The notes under the pieces were generated by a model that worked only from the letters and a program-made list of their open reading frames with translations, had not been told where the DNA came from and made no database searches. A stretch of DNA of 64,000 nt, taken from the NCBI GenBank assembly GCA_027625915.1, contig JANTQA010000023.1, positions 4,278,001 to 4,342,000 of the forward strand, in the 5' to 3' direction. Source of the DNA: Anaeramoeba flamelloides (lineage: Eukaryota > Metamonada > Anaeramoebidae). Each line of letters begins with the position of its first letter. Positions within the stretch are counted from its first letter, which is position 1. Positions 45,316 to 57,596 of this stretch are shown in pieces. Made by a program: the position numbers and the translations under genes.

Positions 45316-46190
45316 TTATAATGATTGATATAGCTAAATATTTTGATTCAATTAATTTTAAAATAATTAGGAAAACAATTGAAAAATTAATTTTAAATAA
45401 AATTATCAAAATTAAATTTATTAAAGCATTATCAAGTAGAAGGAATTGGTATATTTCAAAGAGATACTTTGTCTCCTATCCGATTTGGTTGATTGTAATT
45501 TCACATTTTCTTTTATTGAAAATTATACCTTTAAAAAACCATTGCCAAATGTTTACAGATGATTTAATATTAATTATAAAAGAAAATATAATCCATGTAA
45601 ATCAAAAATCAAAAATTAAATTCAATATATAAAATTATTATTCAATTTGGATTAAAACCTAATAAAGATGAAACAGTTATATCAAAAGATTTAAAAAGAA
45701 TTAAATATTTGGGTATTTATTTTGATAAAATTTCACTGATAGTTTATAATTCATAAAAATCTAAAGAAACACATAGCAACTGTAAACAATTATTTATTAA
45801 CAATTCTCTGGACAATAGTTTAAAAATGAGATTATTTAAATCTTTTATAATAAGTCAATTAACATATGGGTTGGTAATATATAATTATACAATGCAAACT
45901 TTAAATTATCTAAATGCTTGTATTAATTCATGTATTTACGGAAATACACATAATAAATAGAAACATGCCAATTCTTATTTACAAAACAGAATTCATAATT
46001 AGAAAATAGGGTAATTTCGGTTAATAAAAAAAATGAAAATTCAAAAAGAAATTAAATAATTTATCTCTTCCTTATTTGGAAAAAGTAATAAAATTCAACC
46101 AAATTACCAAACAACAAAAACAACTGTTAATTCAAAAACTTTCTTAGTCGAACTAAAAAAAAAAATAAATTCATACACAATTAACGAATT
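45316..46190 (+). mobile_element. LINE reverse transcriptase remnant
   Basis: The + strand reads as the palm and thumb of a non-LTR reverse transcriptase. DIAKYFDSINFKII (45327 onward) matches the RT motif D.SKAFDSINH, CQMFTDDLILII holds the YxDD-equivalent (FTDD), QFGLKPNKDET and YLGIYFD match motifs D/E, and RLFKSFIISQLTYGLVIYN and NSCIYG match the thumb. There is a frame change after ~45630 and at least two stops. No endonuclease domain is attached. The 46000-46130 tail also occurs at 19195-19345. The element is dead and old. Confidence 0.75.
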
Positions 46191-46204
46191 ATTGAATTTA
46201 AAGT

Positions 46205-46440
46205 GCTGGAAATGTTTTTAGGTTTTCCAAAATTTACAAGAATTGAGTAAAATAAATGATTTTACTCTATTCTTTTGATTTTTATATAGGTTTGGTTAGC
46301 TTTTTTTTAATTTTAGAAATAAATAGAAAATTTTTGAAATTTTCTTTTTATTTCAAAAATTAAAAAAAATTGCAGTTAGGTTTTCTTGAGTTTTGTGTTT
46401 ATTTGTAAAATCACAAATATTGTTAAATTCTAAAAAATTT
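46205..46440. repeat. Hairpin/10-bp-unit module, copy 2
   Basis: Contains the hairpin AGGTTTTCCAAAATTTACAA with an inverted partner ending near 46275, then the AATTTTAGAAATAAATAGAAA palindrome and GTTAGGTTTTCTTGAGTTTT, all shared with 37893-38316. It starts AAAGTGCTGGAAA, an eroded 10-bp unit. Confidence 0.5.
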
Positions 46441-46784
46441 CAATAAATTTTTAGTTCGAGTTCCATTTTAATAAATCTTCGAACTGTTTCTTATCAAACA
46501 TTCCCTGATAAGAGTATTTTGAAGAATTTCTCATTTTACAGAGTTTATTAACACTTGACTTTATAAAATACTTTATTCAAAGTCGATAATAAAAATTTCA
46601 AAAAGGAAAATCAAGTAAAAATTTCCAAACATAAATTGCATTTTATCAGTACTGTTAAATAAATGTGTCGGGAAAAACAAAAACAAAAACAAAAATAAAA
46701 ACAAACAGGGTTTGTCAGAAAAAAAAAGAAAGAAACACTAAAAACACAGCTATTGTTATCTAAAAAAAATAAAAAAGAAAAAAA

Positions 46785-47282
46785 TTAAATACCTTTTTGT
46801 AACATTTTTGAAATGCTAAATCCCAAGACACCAATTGTTCTGTTAGCTCTAGAAGAAATCTTTTTATTTGAAGAAAAGGAATTCTCAGAATTATTCTCCT
46901 GTTTCTGATCATCACAGAGCAAAATTTTTCTCCAAGTTTCACTGAGATAGAAATTGTCTTGTTGTAAATCGTTTCCACTTGAAGAATTGGACTTATTTGT
47001 TAAGGCTTGGTTGTTCTTGTTGCGTTTCCTCGATCTTCGACCAGAGCCAGGGTTCGGTCGAACAAAGACATAATTTTGGTTAAAAATCAATTTAATGTGC
47101 TTTAATCTTGGTTGAAGCACTTGGATAAGATTTGGGCTGTTGTAATATTTGTGAATAAAATTTTCCGTGTATTTAGATAAACTAAAAAGCTGATCATTTT
47201 GTACTTTTCTGTACAAATAATCTCCAAACTGCCAAAGTAAGCGATAAAAGCCTAAATGATCGGTTTCTTGGTTTTGGTTCAT
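46785..47282 (-). CDS. Unidentified 165-residue protein
   Basis: Frame from the ATG at 47282 (the longer frame upstream lacks ATG) to TAA at 46785. Residues 1-75 look globular, with aromatic and hydrophobic periodicity (GFYRLLWQFGDYLYRKV, LFSLSKYTENFIHKYY, VLQPRLKHIKLIFNQNYVFV). A basic Gly/Arg/Asn segment follows (about 77-92, NPGSGRRSRKRNKNNQ), then a Ser/Asn-rich stretch. The last codons read MLQKGI, where AAG-GTATTTAA could instead be a splice donor for a 33-nt intron ending TTTTTTTTAG at about 46761, so the 3' end is uncertain. No domain recognised. A small nucleic-acid-binding protein is a guess only. Confidence 0.5.
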   Translation of the reverse strand: MNQNQETDHLGFYRLLWQFGDYLYRKVQNDQLFSLSKYTENFIHKYYNSPNLIQVLQPRLKHIKLIFNQNYVFVRPNPGSGRRSRKRNKNNQALTNKSNSSSGNDLQQDNFYLSETWRKILLCDDQKQENNSENSFSSNKKISSRANRTIGVLGFSISKMLQKGI

Positions 47283-47306
47283 TTTTATTTGTTTCAAATT
47301 CTTCAA

Positions 47307-49984
47307 TTTTTGTCAAAACGATCGTGTTATAAAAAACAGTAGGGGAATTTTTTTTTTGTTATTAGTGATTGCACAAAAAAGGGGTAAAAGAAGCTTTAAA
47401 ATAACAAATAACTTGGTGAAGTCAAAAAACAAAGAGATAGAAAGAGTTTCCCTTGAAAAGTTATGGAAAAAAAATTGGAAGAAAGTTGAATATTGGAAAA
47501 AAAAGTAAAAAAAAAAAAATAGAAAATTTTTTGTGTTTCAAAAATTTTGTAACAAAAGCTCAAAAAATAAAAATTTCTAAAATTTTGGGTGTTTTACAGA
47601 AAAAAGAGATTGAAAATGGTGTACTAAGAGAAAAGAATGGGATACTCTGGATATAATTTTGATCAGTTTTCGTAAAAAGAGAAAAAAATAAAAAAGCAAG
47701 TTGTTATTTCTTTTTTGGTTTATTTTCAAGCCAAATGAAACAAAGTAATCTTGCTCACCAACAGAAAAACTTGTTGTCAAATTAAAAATTATGCTGTCAA
47801 AATTGAGTTGTTAAGAAAAGGAGTTGAAAAATATGTTGTTTCTAAAAAGTATGGTTGTGAGCAAAAATACAAATGAACCGTCATTTAAAAGACATTGTAT
47901 AGATTGTTAGGCTTTTGTTCCTGAACAACTTTTTTGTTAATTGTGGTACTGTATGTTCAAAAACCCTTGCTTTTATATTTTTTTATTTTTCAGAGAATTT
48001 AAATGTTCTTAGGGAAAATTTGTGATAATAATTGTTGTTTTTCAGATTATGCAATGCTGGTGTTTGAAATATTTACTGTTTTTTGATTGAGATTTTGAAG
48101 ACCTTTGAAATGCTTCATGACACAGGTTTATATTTTGGATTTTCTTGGGTGTTTATTACATTTCTTCTCAATGAAATGAGTTGACAAATTTGATAACAAT
48201 TATTAATTCTCAATAATAAGAGGGTCAATAATTTCGCTTAATTTATAAAATTTTTCTTATCTAAAGAGAGTTTATTTTAATAGAGACTGTAATTGACGTG
48301 GGCTCTAGTTCTACTATTTGTACCTTTTTATGGAATATATTTAGATCTATTTAGGAAACCAGACTTTAAAATCAAAGTCAGTAATCAGTTGAAAAAAAGG
48401 CTTATTCAAATTTCCAATAGTAGTAATCAGAACTCAATAAATTATTGTTAGAAAGTGTGGAAATAGTAATTTTAGATCATGTCTAGTTTATCTTTTTTTA
48501 TTTTTTAAATTTTTTTGTTTTTTTTTGGGGTTTGAAATTTAAAAATATACGATCACAAAACAATGAATTTGGATTAATTTATAATTCTAATTTATCCTTA
48601 ACAACCCCAATAACATATTTAACTAATATTTCAATTCTTTACTTGATTTATTGAAGAAAATTTTGTTACAAAAATGCTGAGAATTCAATAAGAGAGTTTT
48701 CCATTTAAAGAAAGAAATAAGTTTTTCCTCTCTTTTTGATCAATTTCAAAACTATAAGGAGAAAAAAAGTTTTAAAAGAGAGTTTTTTGGTTTTTATTTC
48801 TTGTATTCATCAAATTATATACTTAAAAATATAATCAATTATTTTTTTTCCCCTTCGATCAAAATTTTTATTTTGATTTATACCCCAACAAAAATGAGTG
48901 AATACTTCTTCAATGTTAAAATATATTTGGTAGGGTATTTACAGGGTTTTGAGGAGTCAATTTTTCTGCTTATTGATATTTGAATAAACGTTAAACATTT
49001 CCACTTCATCATCTTATTTCACTTTTACAAAAAGTAGTTTCAAAAAAATAAATGAAAATGTTTCTGAACTCTTTATATTTTGATATCCCATATTTTGGTT
49101 GATATTGATTTATTTTCGGTTCACTAAGAATACTTGGGGAATTTCTCAAAAAAAAATATTAAAGTGAAGTAAAATTTTATACCATGTTTTTTTTCAAATA
49201 CCAGTAAAAGATTTGATCTTGAAAAAAAAAATCAAATTGTTTCTACGAAAAGAATAAAGTAAAACAGCCACAAAAAAAAAAGAATTACATTTGAATTTAT
49301 CTAATAATTTCTTTAGTACTTATTGTTGTTAAAATAACTTGATAATCCCTACTATATAAATATAAAGAACATTTGTACCACCAAGATGTACTACACTTAA
49401 ATAGATCAAAGAAACCTTCACATCAACAATAAGTAAATCTGAAGATGGTTTCTGATAGTTCTATTAGTAAAAAATAATTTGGAAAAATAAAGGATCAATT
49501 TTTCAATCTATCTCAAAAAATAGAGTTGATTTTTAGATGAAAATTTTCTTTTTAAAAAAATCTTCAAATTTCTCAAAAAATTGAGAAAAATTTTGAACAA
49601 ATTTCGTTCATAATGTATAATATAATATAAAGATCAAGATGTTTACCTTCAAAATTGCTTTGAACTAATGTATACTAATCGTCAACGAGTTAGATGTTTT
49701 ATTGGTATAATAACTAATTAAACAGACATTTAAATGTTTAAGTGTATTTCAGGCTTGGTAGAAGGTTATTTTTTTTAAAATATTTTTTGTTTTTTTTTGT
49801 TTTTTGAAACAACATTTTTCTTAAAGATTTTCTTTTTTTAAATATCATTATAAGAAGTCTTGAAATATATACATAATCTAAAATTGGTGTAAATTAGTTC
49901 AAAATTTTTATAAATCTTTAAAGAATATTTTTAAAATAAATTAGTACAATATCTTTAACATTGAGCACAATAGATATAGTAGTG
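47307..49984. other. Intergenic, with one weak repeat fragment
   Basis: No gene supported. About 49080-49215 shares AAGTGAAGT-AAA and TTTTTTTCAAATACCAGTA with the 3' part of the ~680-bp repeat (family C), so a short old fragment may lie here. The frame at 47453-47656 is Lys-rich composition in a purine-rich block. Confidence 0.35.
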
Positions 49985-50400
49985 AAAAAAAAAATACCTA
50001 ACAAGATTTTTAATTGTTAATAATGGAAAAATTTTTATGTGATTTTTATTCTTTAAAACCAAATCCACTTCTATTAGAGTAACAAACTTTTAAAATTATA
50101 ACTAAGCCACCCACTTATTAGAATGATGATTAATGATATTACAATTCTTCAAAACCCTATTTAATTAATCAAAAACCAAGAATAGAAATTATTATTTTAC
50201 AAATTCATTTAAAACCCTTTTAGTATTCTCCTGTTTTTCAAAATAAATTTATCAAATGAGGTTACCAAAGAATAACTCGAGTATTCCATAGATACCACAC
50301 ATTTAATGAACTTTAAGTAGGTTTATTACGAGGTTCAGAAAAAAAAATAGTTATTTATAAAAAGCATTTGATTGAAAATATTTCAAATTACATAGCAAAT
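49985..50400 (+). mobile_element. ~460-bp TIR element (family B), ancient copy 3
   Basis: Blocks in the same order as the copies at 26255 and 32766: CTTATTAGAATGATGATTAA, TTCAAAACCCTAT, a CAAATGAG block and GAGTATTCCATAGATACCAC, then TTTAATGAACTTT. Termini are eroded beyond recognition. Confidence 0.5.
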
Positions 50401-50470
50401 ATCCTAATATTAACAATTAAAAGTCTTTTCCAGCGATTATTTTAATGTAAAATATTTTTTTCAATAAATT

Positions 50471-50646
50471 CAGTCAGTTACAATTTTAAGGCACAAAATT
50501 CAACTAAAATCAATACCCAATAGAAATCCAAAATTAAGACATATGATTCAAATTCTATTAAAATAATTTTATAAAAAATAATAATGTAAAATTTTGTGAC
50601 TTGATTTGAGATTTTTAGGTGCTTGATATTTGATTGTTAGTTTCTG
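50471..50646. mobile_element. Palindromic MITE, decayed copy 8
   Basis: Starts CAGTCAGTTACAATTTTAAG and retains GGCACAAAATTCAAC, the ACATATGATTCAAATTCTA stretch and a right arm with TTGATTTGAGATTTTTAGGT, but is ~20 bp shorter and has lost most arm complementarity. Confidence 0.6.
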
Positions 50647-53271
50647 TTTTAAATTTGAAATTTACATTATCTATAAGAAGGGTTTAATTTAAAAAATTTG
50701 CAATTAATAAACATTTTGAAGAATATTAACAATTAAAAATCTTACCAGGTATTTTTTTCACAACTATATTACATAAACCAAAATTCAAAATTTAAAAATC
50801 AAAAAGTATCAAATACTCTCAAAATTCAACTTTTTAAATCAGTCATATTAATTCTAGTATTTGATGGATTACACATAATTATCCAAACTCGGAAAGATAC
50901 CAAAATAGATAGACACCCCAATAAAAAAATTAAAAAAAATATAAAAGTGAAAATAGGTACAACCATAGACATTCTCAAATAAGAAAACTAGAACAAATAA
51001 TTACCCAACATACGATTATCTGAACTAAAGCCATTTTTTTCAAAAAAATAGCATCATCAGACTTAAAAAATCTAACAGAAGATCATAGAAGAATCCAATA
51101 GAAAACATTAACTTGGTAAATATGCTAAAAGAAGAAATAAATGAAAAACTAAGTGAGACTCATATTAAGTCGATTCAAGAAAAAAAAAAAATCTTCACAA
51201 GGAGAAGAAAAACGAAAATTAAAAAGAGATTCATAAATTACCCCATTTCAAAGATATATTTACCAAAAAAACAACGAATCTAAACTAGATATAATCAGTG
51301 GATATCTGTAAAAATTATAAATATTTGCCTCATAATTAAAATATTAAGTAAATAATATACACTGAAGAAGGTCTTGTATTTGAAATTATACTCCTTGGGC
51401 ATAAAAAACATTGATGGTATTGATTATATTCTTTTTAGGTGTGTAAAACATATATAAAAACAGAAAAAAATTTGAAAAGGTGCCTAAAAATCAAAAAAAT
51501 TATTCTTTACAATAGAAGTTAAGAGAGATACAGTCAATTTAAAGAGGGAAATGAACTGAATGATATTTATGACAAATTGAAACAATATTTTATGGATAAT
51601 ATGATTATTCATCCTCGAGGTAAAAATATCTCAAATCTAAATTGGTTATTAATCATCCTACTATATAAATTCTTCTCAAATTAAATAACTCGAAATGGTT
51701 TCCTTATCTATTTTTATTTTTTATTTTTTATTCTGATTTATTTATTCTCTCTAAATAGAATTTTTTGTTTTTTGTTTTTTTTGCATAAGATCTTTTTGAG
51801 ATTTTCTTTTTTTTTTTATTTCTTTTTTTTTTAAAAAAAAAGATAATTTGAAAAAAAAAAAAAAGATCCTCGAAAAGACAAATAATCATACAGATAATTT
51901 CAACTACATAATGTTTTTTCAAAACAAGTTAATTATTCACAATAAATCTTTTTTGTTCATCTTTTTTTATTTTAAAGTTTAGTAACAAAAAAACCGATAA
52001 TGTTCCTTTCAAAAATTGTTACGAACTTTTTTTTTAGTTTTTGAATTTTATTTTTTTAATACTTTTTATAATATGCCCCTACGACCCAAAAAACACTAAA
52101 AATGAAAAACTGATCAAATACCTTCCATTAATACAATTAAAAAAACAAAATGATAAAATAAAAATAAATAAAGTTTAAATTTAGCTTTTTCTTGAAAACA
52201 TTTTTTGCCAAAATGATTGAATTCAAACTTGAAATTATGTATATTTTTAGATACACTATCTTGTTTTAACTCATTTACAAAAACAAATTCTAAATTAGGG
52301 GAATTTTCTTTTCACAAAAGGCACTAATTTGGTCCTCAAATGTTTTTTTTAGTTTTAAATGGTAAAATAAAAAAAAAAAAGTTAAATTAAAAGCATAAAC
52401 TTTCCGGAAAAGCAATCTAATTTAATATATTAACTTATTCTTTGATTTCAAACTTTTCTCAACCCCAATTTTTCAAAAAAAAAAAAAAAAGTGCACAGTA
52501 ATTCCAAAAAATATTTTAGATATTCAAAAGTTGAGAGTATTTTTATTATAAAAAAAAATATCACAGTGTTTAATTGAATTAAGCTATAAACTTAGATTTC
52601 AAAAAATATTAATCAAAAAAAAATAGTGCTTAATTTTATTAAGGGCATATTAGGTTTTTATTTATTTGTAATAATTTAAATGTGAATTATAAATCAGATT
52701 TAAATATTAGTTGTTCTCGAAAACTAAAGGATATATATTGTTTTTCCAATTTATTATTTCAGGGGAGTTACAATTTTGAAATGGGGTTTAGTTATACTGA
52801 AATTAAGTTTAATAAAAATATTTTAAAATAAATTTGTACCTCTTTTTAGAAAAGAGCTTATATACCAAAAAGAAAAAAAAAAAAAAAAAGAAAATTAGAA
52901 ATAATTGTTTTATTATTAGAGAAAAAGTCAATTTATATCTATTTTGTATTAACTTTTTTCATTATTGTAATATTTTTTTCTTATTGAAACAATAATTTTC
53001 ATTATGAATCACAAGAATTATTAAATTAATAAAAAATAATAAATAAAAAAAAATATAAAAAAAAACGATAAAAATATCAAGTAAGGAAGTAAAAGAAAAA
53101 AAAAACAATTTATAATAATAATAAATACAAAGGAATTAATTCAAAAAATCATTAAAATTATATTTTTTTAAAAATAAAACAATTTCCCAAATTTAATTTC
53201 AGTAAAAAAAAATATACTACCCCTAATTATTAATAAATAAAAACATTAATTCTAATCATTAATTTTTTTTG
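50647..53271. other. Intergenic with faint coding-like pieces
   Basis: Around 51122-51280 (MLKEEINEKLSETHIKSIQ, then RRRKTKIKKRFINYPISKIY) and 51520-51670 (ERYSQFKEGNELNDIYDKLK) the + strand reads as protein-like but stops intervene and frames change. This could be another decayed mobile-element gene. The rest is homopolymer-rich A/T sequence with no features. Confidence 0.3.
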
Positions 53272-55646
53272 CTAGTTTTTATTATATTTAAAATTATTTA
53301 AATTTTGATTTAAGGTAATTTTAGATTTTTTATTGGTAGAAATAGGTTTTAAATCCTTTTTACTAAATCCTTTAACGAACCATTCGAATGAATGATAGTA
53401 ATCATCCTCTTTAGTGTTGCGTCGACCGGAATAAGTTGAAAATTGGAATTTATTATTAAATTTCAAAATATGATCTTTTTGGACTTGGCAAGAATAAGTT
53501 TCCATTTCTGACATTACCAATTTTTCATGCAAGAGAATTTGTTTGGATTTTTCAAGTCCATTGCCATTCCAGTTGGGAACATATTTCTCTGTAGTTTTTT
53601 GAAATCCAGGTAAATGGTTATTTGAACGTGACTGTTTTATTTTGGTATCTATAGTTTTATTTTGGATTTTTGTCCAGGGGACCTTGACTTGCCTCCAGCT
53701 TGATAATCTACAGACATCAAATTTTGAAATCAAATCTATGGAAAGATCTAAAGAATTCAATGGGGCATAATTAACATTTAAATTCTTTTCACTGTTCTTT
53801 TCCTTAATCAATGTAGAATAAATGGATAAAATCCCATTATTTCCAATAACCATTAATTTATTTGAATCAATAAATTGTGCAGCAACAGGAATATTCTCAA
53901 ATTTTTGTTTATTTGTTCTTTTCGTTTTCTCCCTTTCATCGCAATAGCCACCATAGCCAACATAACCGCCATAGCCGCCATAAACATTGCTATTATCACT
54001 GTCGTTAAGATTATTCTTCCTATTTATTGTTTTTGAATTACATGATTGTGATAAAAAATTATCGTTCATATTATCATGTAATTTCTCTTGTTTCTTTTGC
54101 TCTTTTGATTTTAATTTGCCATCTTTTATCCTTGAAATGGTATTTAATTAATGACTTCTGAATTTTTTAGATAATTTAGATCAAAATCATTTTTCGGGTC
54201 CAATAATATTTTGGGAAAGTCGCCTCCGAATGGGTTGAATAAAAATAAATGAATTGTGCCATGGTTTGAGGAAATAGCAATTTTGTTCATGTCTGGGGAA
54301 AAAAAGGCACCTGTTGTAGTGGCCTTTGTCATACCGCGGTTCAGGGTATATAACTGTTGATAGCTTTTTCTTGGTGGGTTTAACTTTGGGTTAAGTTTAA
54401 TGATATGGTATTGGGTACCCACCTTTGAAGAGGTAATTAGCATTGTGCCTGTTTTGTCAAACTCCAAATAGGCCAGCGAATGGTTGTGTGCTTTAAAAAA
54501 AGTAATAATTTTGTAATCAACAATGTCTCTGATAATAATCGATCCACGTGGGTTAATTGGTAATTCTTCTTCATTTAACTTCTCGCTTTCTCCACTCTTT
54601 GTAATCACGTTGATCACTTTCTTGGTGCTGTCTCCACTGATCTTTAAGGCCTCTTTAAATAATTTGTTACTAAATTTGCCTATTTTTGCTCGTGTGCTTA
54701 ACTTTTGGTTTGTTTGTTTTTGGCTACGCTTTAACTCCAGTTTGTAGTTTTCAAACCACTCTTCGTCTTCCTTTTGTTCAATGTCAATACAATTTTCTTG
54801 AACTTTTTCAATTTCCTTTTGTTGTTGTAATAGCTTCTGAACATTAAAATCACTTGGGCAGGGATATGCTAAATACCTTTCTCCCAAAGCAAATACAGCC
54901 GTATGCGTCGGGTTTGGGTAACATTGGAATTTGCATTTGATCTCAAAACTGATAGGATCTAAGATCAAAACATGCTCTTTTGTACCAACAACTAGGGCAC
55001 GCGCATTGCTCTTAAAATTTAAGACCTCACTCTGAAAATTTAATGTCCCAACGAATTTATGTTCTGTCAATGACCACAGATATAATTTGTTTCGTGAGTA
55101 TTTCCTTGTTTGGTGTTTAAAAGCAATACCAACAATCGGGAATTGTACTTTAAATCGGTTTTTATTTTGTTTTTTATTTTCTTTGTTTTGTTCTTCGTCT
55201 TCGTCGAGTTCTTCTTCGTCATTGTCATTGTTATCATTATCGTTGCCTTGTTCTTTGTCTTCATAGTTTTTGTTTTCAAAATTTTGTTCGAGATTTGGTT
55301 TGTTAGCCTCATAAATAAAAGAAATGCATAGCACCTCGTCGCTTCTAATGGATGCAATTTCTTCAATGTTTTCTAAATCGTCAAGATTCCATAATTGCCA
55401 TCCACTTTTGTAACCAATAGCTAAAATTTTTTCTGGGATCGGCTCTTCTGATAAGGAGTAAGGCTGTTTGAATTCTAAAAATTTGATCAACGTGATGTGC
55501 TCCCTTGACATTGGAGTGATCGAATTCTCTTCATTTTGTTTGTTGTTTGGTAAGATAGAGGTATTGATAATTGAAAGAAAAAAATTTCGTTGTTTATCTA
55601 ATTTCCTTGCTTTCATTCCTTCAGAGCTAAAACTTGTTTGTGTCAT
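53272..55646 (-). CDS. BCAS3: BCAS3 homologue (WD40-like), with a frame break
   Basis: BCAS3 proteins are PROPPIN-like beta-propellers that, with PHAF1, bind PI3P/PI4P at forming autophagosomes. The plant members are ATG18f/g/h. The first frame (55646-54144, 500 codons) carries the propeller: YKSGWQLWNLDD, AHNHSLAYLEFDKTGTML and the BCAS3 signature LYTLNRGMTKATT...AISSNHGTIHLFLFNPFGGD. An acidic insert (EDKEQGNDNDNNDNDEEELD) sits near residue 130. The second frame (open from about 54134, ending 53272) begins ISRIKDGKLK, as BCAS3 continues with SRIKNG, and has the C-terminal BCAS3 domain with SKFDVCRLSSWRQVKVPW. The two frames are joined by a one-base frame difference near 54144-54150 without a GT-AG intron: sequence error, true mutation or frameshifting. 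A run of Gly-Tyr (YGGYGGYVGYGGY) near the second start is unusual. Confidence 0.8.
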
Positions 55647-55939
55647 ATTATATTTAATGAATTTTGGATTAGTTTTTCTTTTTTTATTTCGAGTTGTTTT
55701 TTTTGATAAAAAAAATATGGTTTTTGGCCCGAAACACTTTTAATTCACAATTCAAAACTGTTTTTTTTTCTTATAGGTTATTTTTGTCTTGTTTAAATGA
55801 ATGTAACTTTGAATAAGTTTGATTAAAATCTGTTTTTTTAAAAAAATGAATCCAAGACAAAAGTAAAATTGTTTAAAACGAATATTTATGATACTTAATA
55901 TCAGGGTTTATCAAAATAATGAAATCAAACTTTGAGTGC

Positions 55940-56008
55940 TGGTAATAATTTACAAAGAATTAGATTAAAATAATCATTTTTTAAATTTTTCTTTGTAAAT
56001 TATTACCA
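55940..56008. repeat. 18-bp perfect hairpin
   Basis: TGGTAATAATTTACAAAG at 55940-55957 pairs perfectly with 55991-56008 across a 33-nt loop. Similarity extends a few bases further out (CTTTGAGTGC and its complement), suggesting a miniature element remnant. Confidence 0.6.
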
Positions 56009-56439
56009 CACTTTGTGGAACTTATTTGAGTTATTAGTAGGGTAATTGTCTTTTCAAAACCCAAAAATTCATCTTTTTTGTTCTTCAATATTATGTCTTT
56101 TGAGGGGGGAATAAATTTGGTATATTTTACAAAGGTAATGTGTTGAGAAGATCTTATAAATTAATTATTTAAGGGAATAATATATATAAAAAAACATCTT
56201 CACGTAAATTTCATTATCAAAACAATAAAATTTTTAATAGCTACCTTAAATTGTATAATAAAATAAAATTATAATTATTATAATACCACACTTTTTTTAA
56301 AAGTTATTTTCATAAATAGATTGAAATTAGTTCCTAAAAGTTAGATTAATTTTTTTTTTGTAATTATGGTAATTATTTATTTCTATTATTTCTCTATAGG
56401 TTTTATTAAAATTTTATTTTGTTTAGAGAAACAATAGAT

Positions 56440-56600
56440 TTTTGAAACAAAAACAAATATTAAAAAAAAAACTTGAAGAATTTTTCCAGAATTTAAAAGT
56501 ATTGAGTAAATCTTAGTTTTTTCTCTAAATTTTTGAATTTTGTAAAAGCTAGGCACTTCACAACATTCTACAGCACTTAATGGTATTAGAGGACACATGA
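56440..56600 (-). repeat. Hairpin/10-bp-unit module, copy 3
   Basis: Read on the minus strand: decayed 10-bp units ATTAAGTGCT, GTAGAATGTT, GTGAAGTGCC, then TAGCTTTTACAAAATTCAAA and its inverted partner TTTTAAATTCTGGAAAAA, as in the copies at 38233 and 61500. Confidence 0.55.
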
Positions 56601-56984
56601 TGGCACTTACTTAATTTCTAAATTTTTATTTGTAACATTTATAAAAGATTCTAGCATATTGTTATTATTCATAGTGGATAATAAAAATATTGAATCTTGA
56701 TGATTACTTAGATTCGATAAAATATTATTTTTTAAAATAATCGTAAAATTATTATTTTCTTTCTAATTCAGGAACCCAAATTTGAGACTTTTTCATATGA
56801 TGGGCAACTCTGGAGAAAATGATACAAATGACCAATAAGGTCGAAATTTTCATATATTTTACATGATCTACAAAATCATAAAGTCCTTTTCATTCAAAAA
56901 AAATTAGAATATCTCTTATGATAATTCCTTAACTTTAAAATAGATGTTGACCTTTTTCACTTTATAAATTTTTTGTTGTTACAT

Positions 56985-57209
56985 TTTCCAAGATTTAAAA
57001 GAATATAGTGAAATCAATAATTTTCCACAATTATTTTAAATCTAGAATAACCTAATGACACCGAGCAGCACTTTACCACGAGCCACAAAAATATTATGCT
57101 ATATTTAAAAATCAAAATTATTTATTTAAAACCAAAAATTATAAAAGTTAACCTTCTAGTCAAACCATTCTAAAATTCAGTCCATTTACTCTATTCTATT
57201 GAATTTCAC

Positions 57210-57240
<31 letters not shown>

Positions 57241-57245
57241 AGGTA
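56985..57245. repeat. Hairpin modules, eroded copies 4 and 5
   Basis: At 56985-57060 TTTTCCAAGATTTAAAAGAA pairs loosely with ATTATTTTAAATCTAGAATA, followed by CACCGAGCAGCACTTTACCA, an eroded unit tract. At 57170-57245 the minus strand starts with AGTACCTAGT, then a long T run, then the arm GAATAGAGTAAATGG. Confidence 0.4.
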
Positions 57246-57596
57246 CTGCATGAGACTTTATGACAGTTAACTCCAATCGACTAGAACTGTCCCAATCGAT
57301 AATTTGAAAGGGGTGTATTGTTTAACCTGGTGGTATCTGTTCAATCCTCTCAATAATCGTTTCAAATTCATAAATTGAGAGGGATTTTTATCCAATTCTT
57401 ATTCAGTTTTATTTTAATAATATTTAAAATGATTCAAATTCGTTCTTATGATTTCTTCAAATAATCAGTGGTTCTAAATATCATAATCCCAATTGTTTTA
57501 TGAAAATTGCACCCTTTTGGCTTGTTGAGACCTTTTGAGATAATGATAAACAATCATAAATAAAGCAATAATAGAAATCAAAATAAAAAAAAAAAT

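Larger units (their letters stand above)
55647..57596. other. Intergenic with hairpins
   Basis: Between the BCAS3 gene and the 57.6-kb element. It holds the hairpin at 55940-56008 and eroded hairpin/10-bp modules, listed separately, plus a 27-A run near 57211. No gene supported. Confidence 0.45.
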
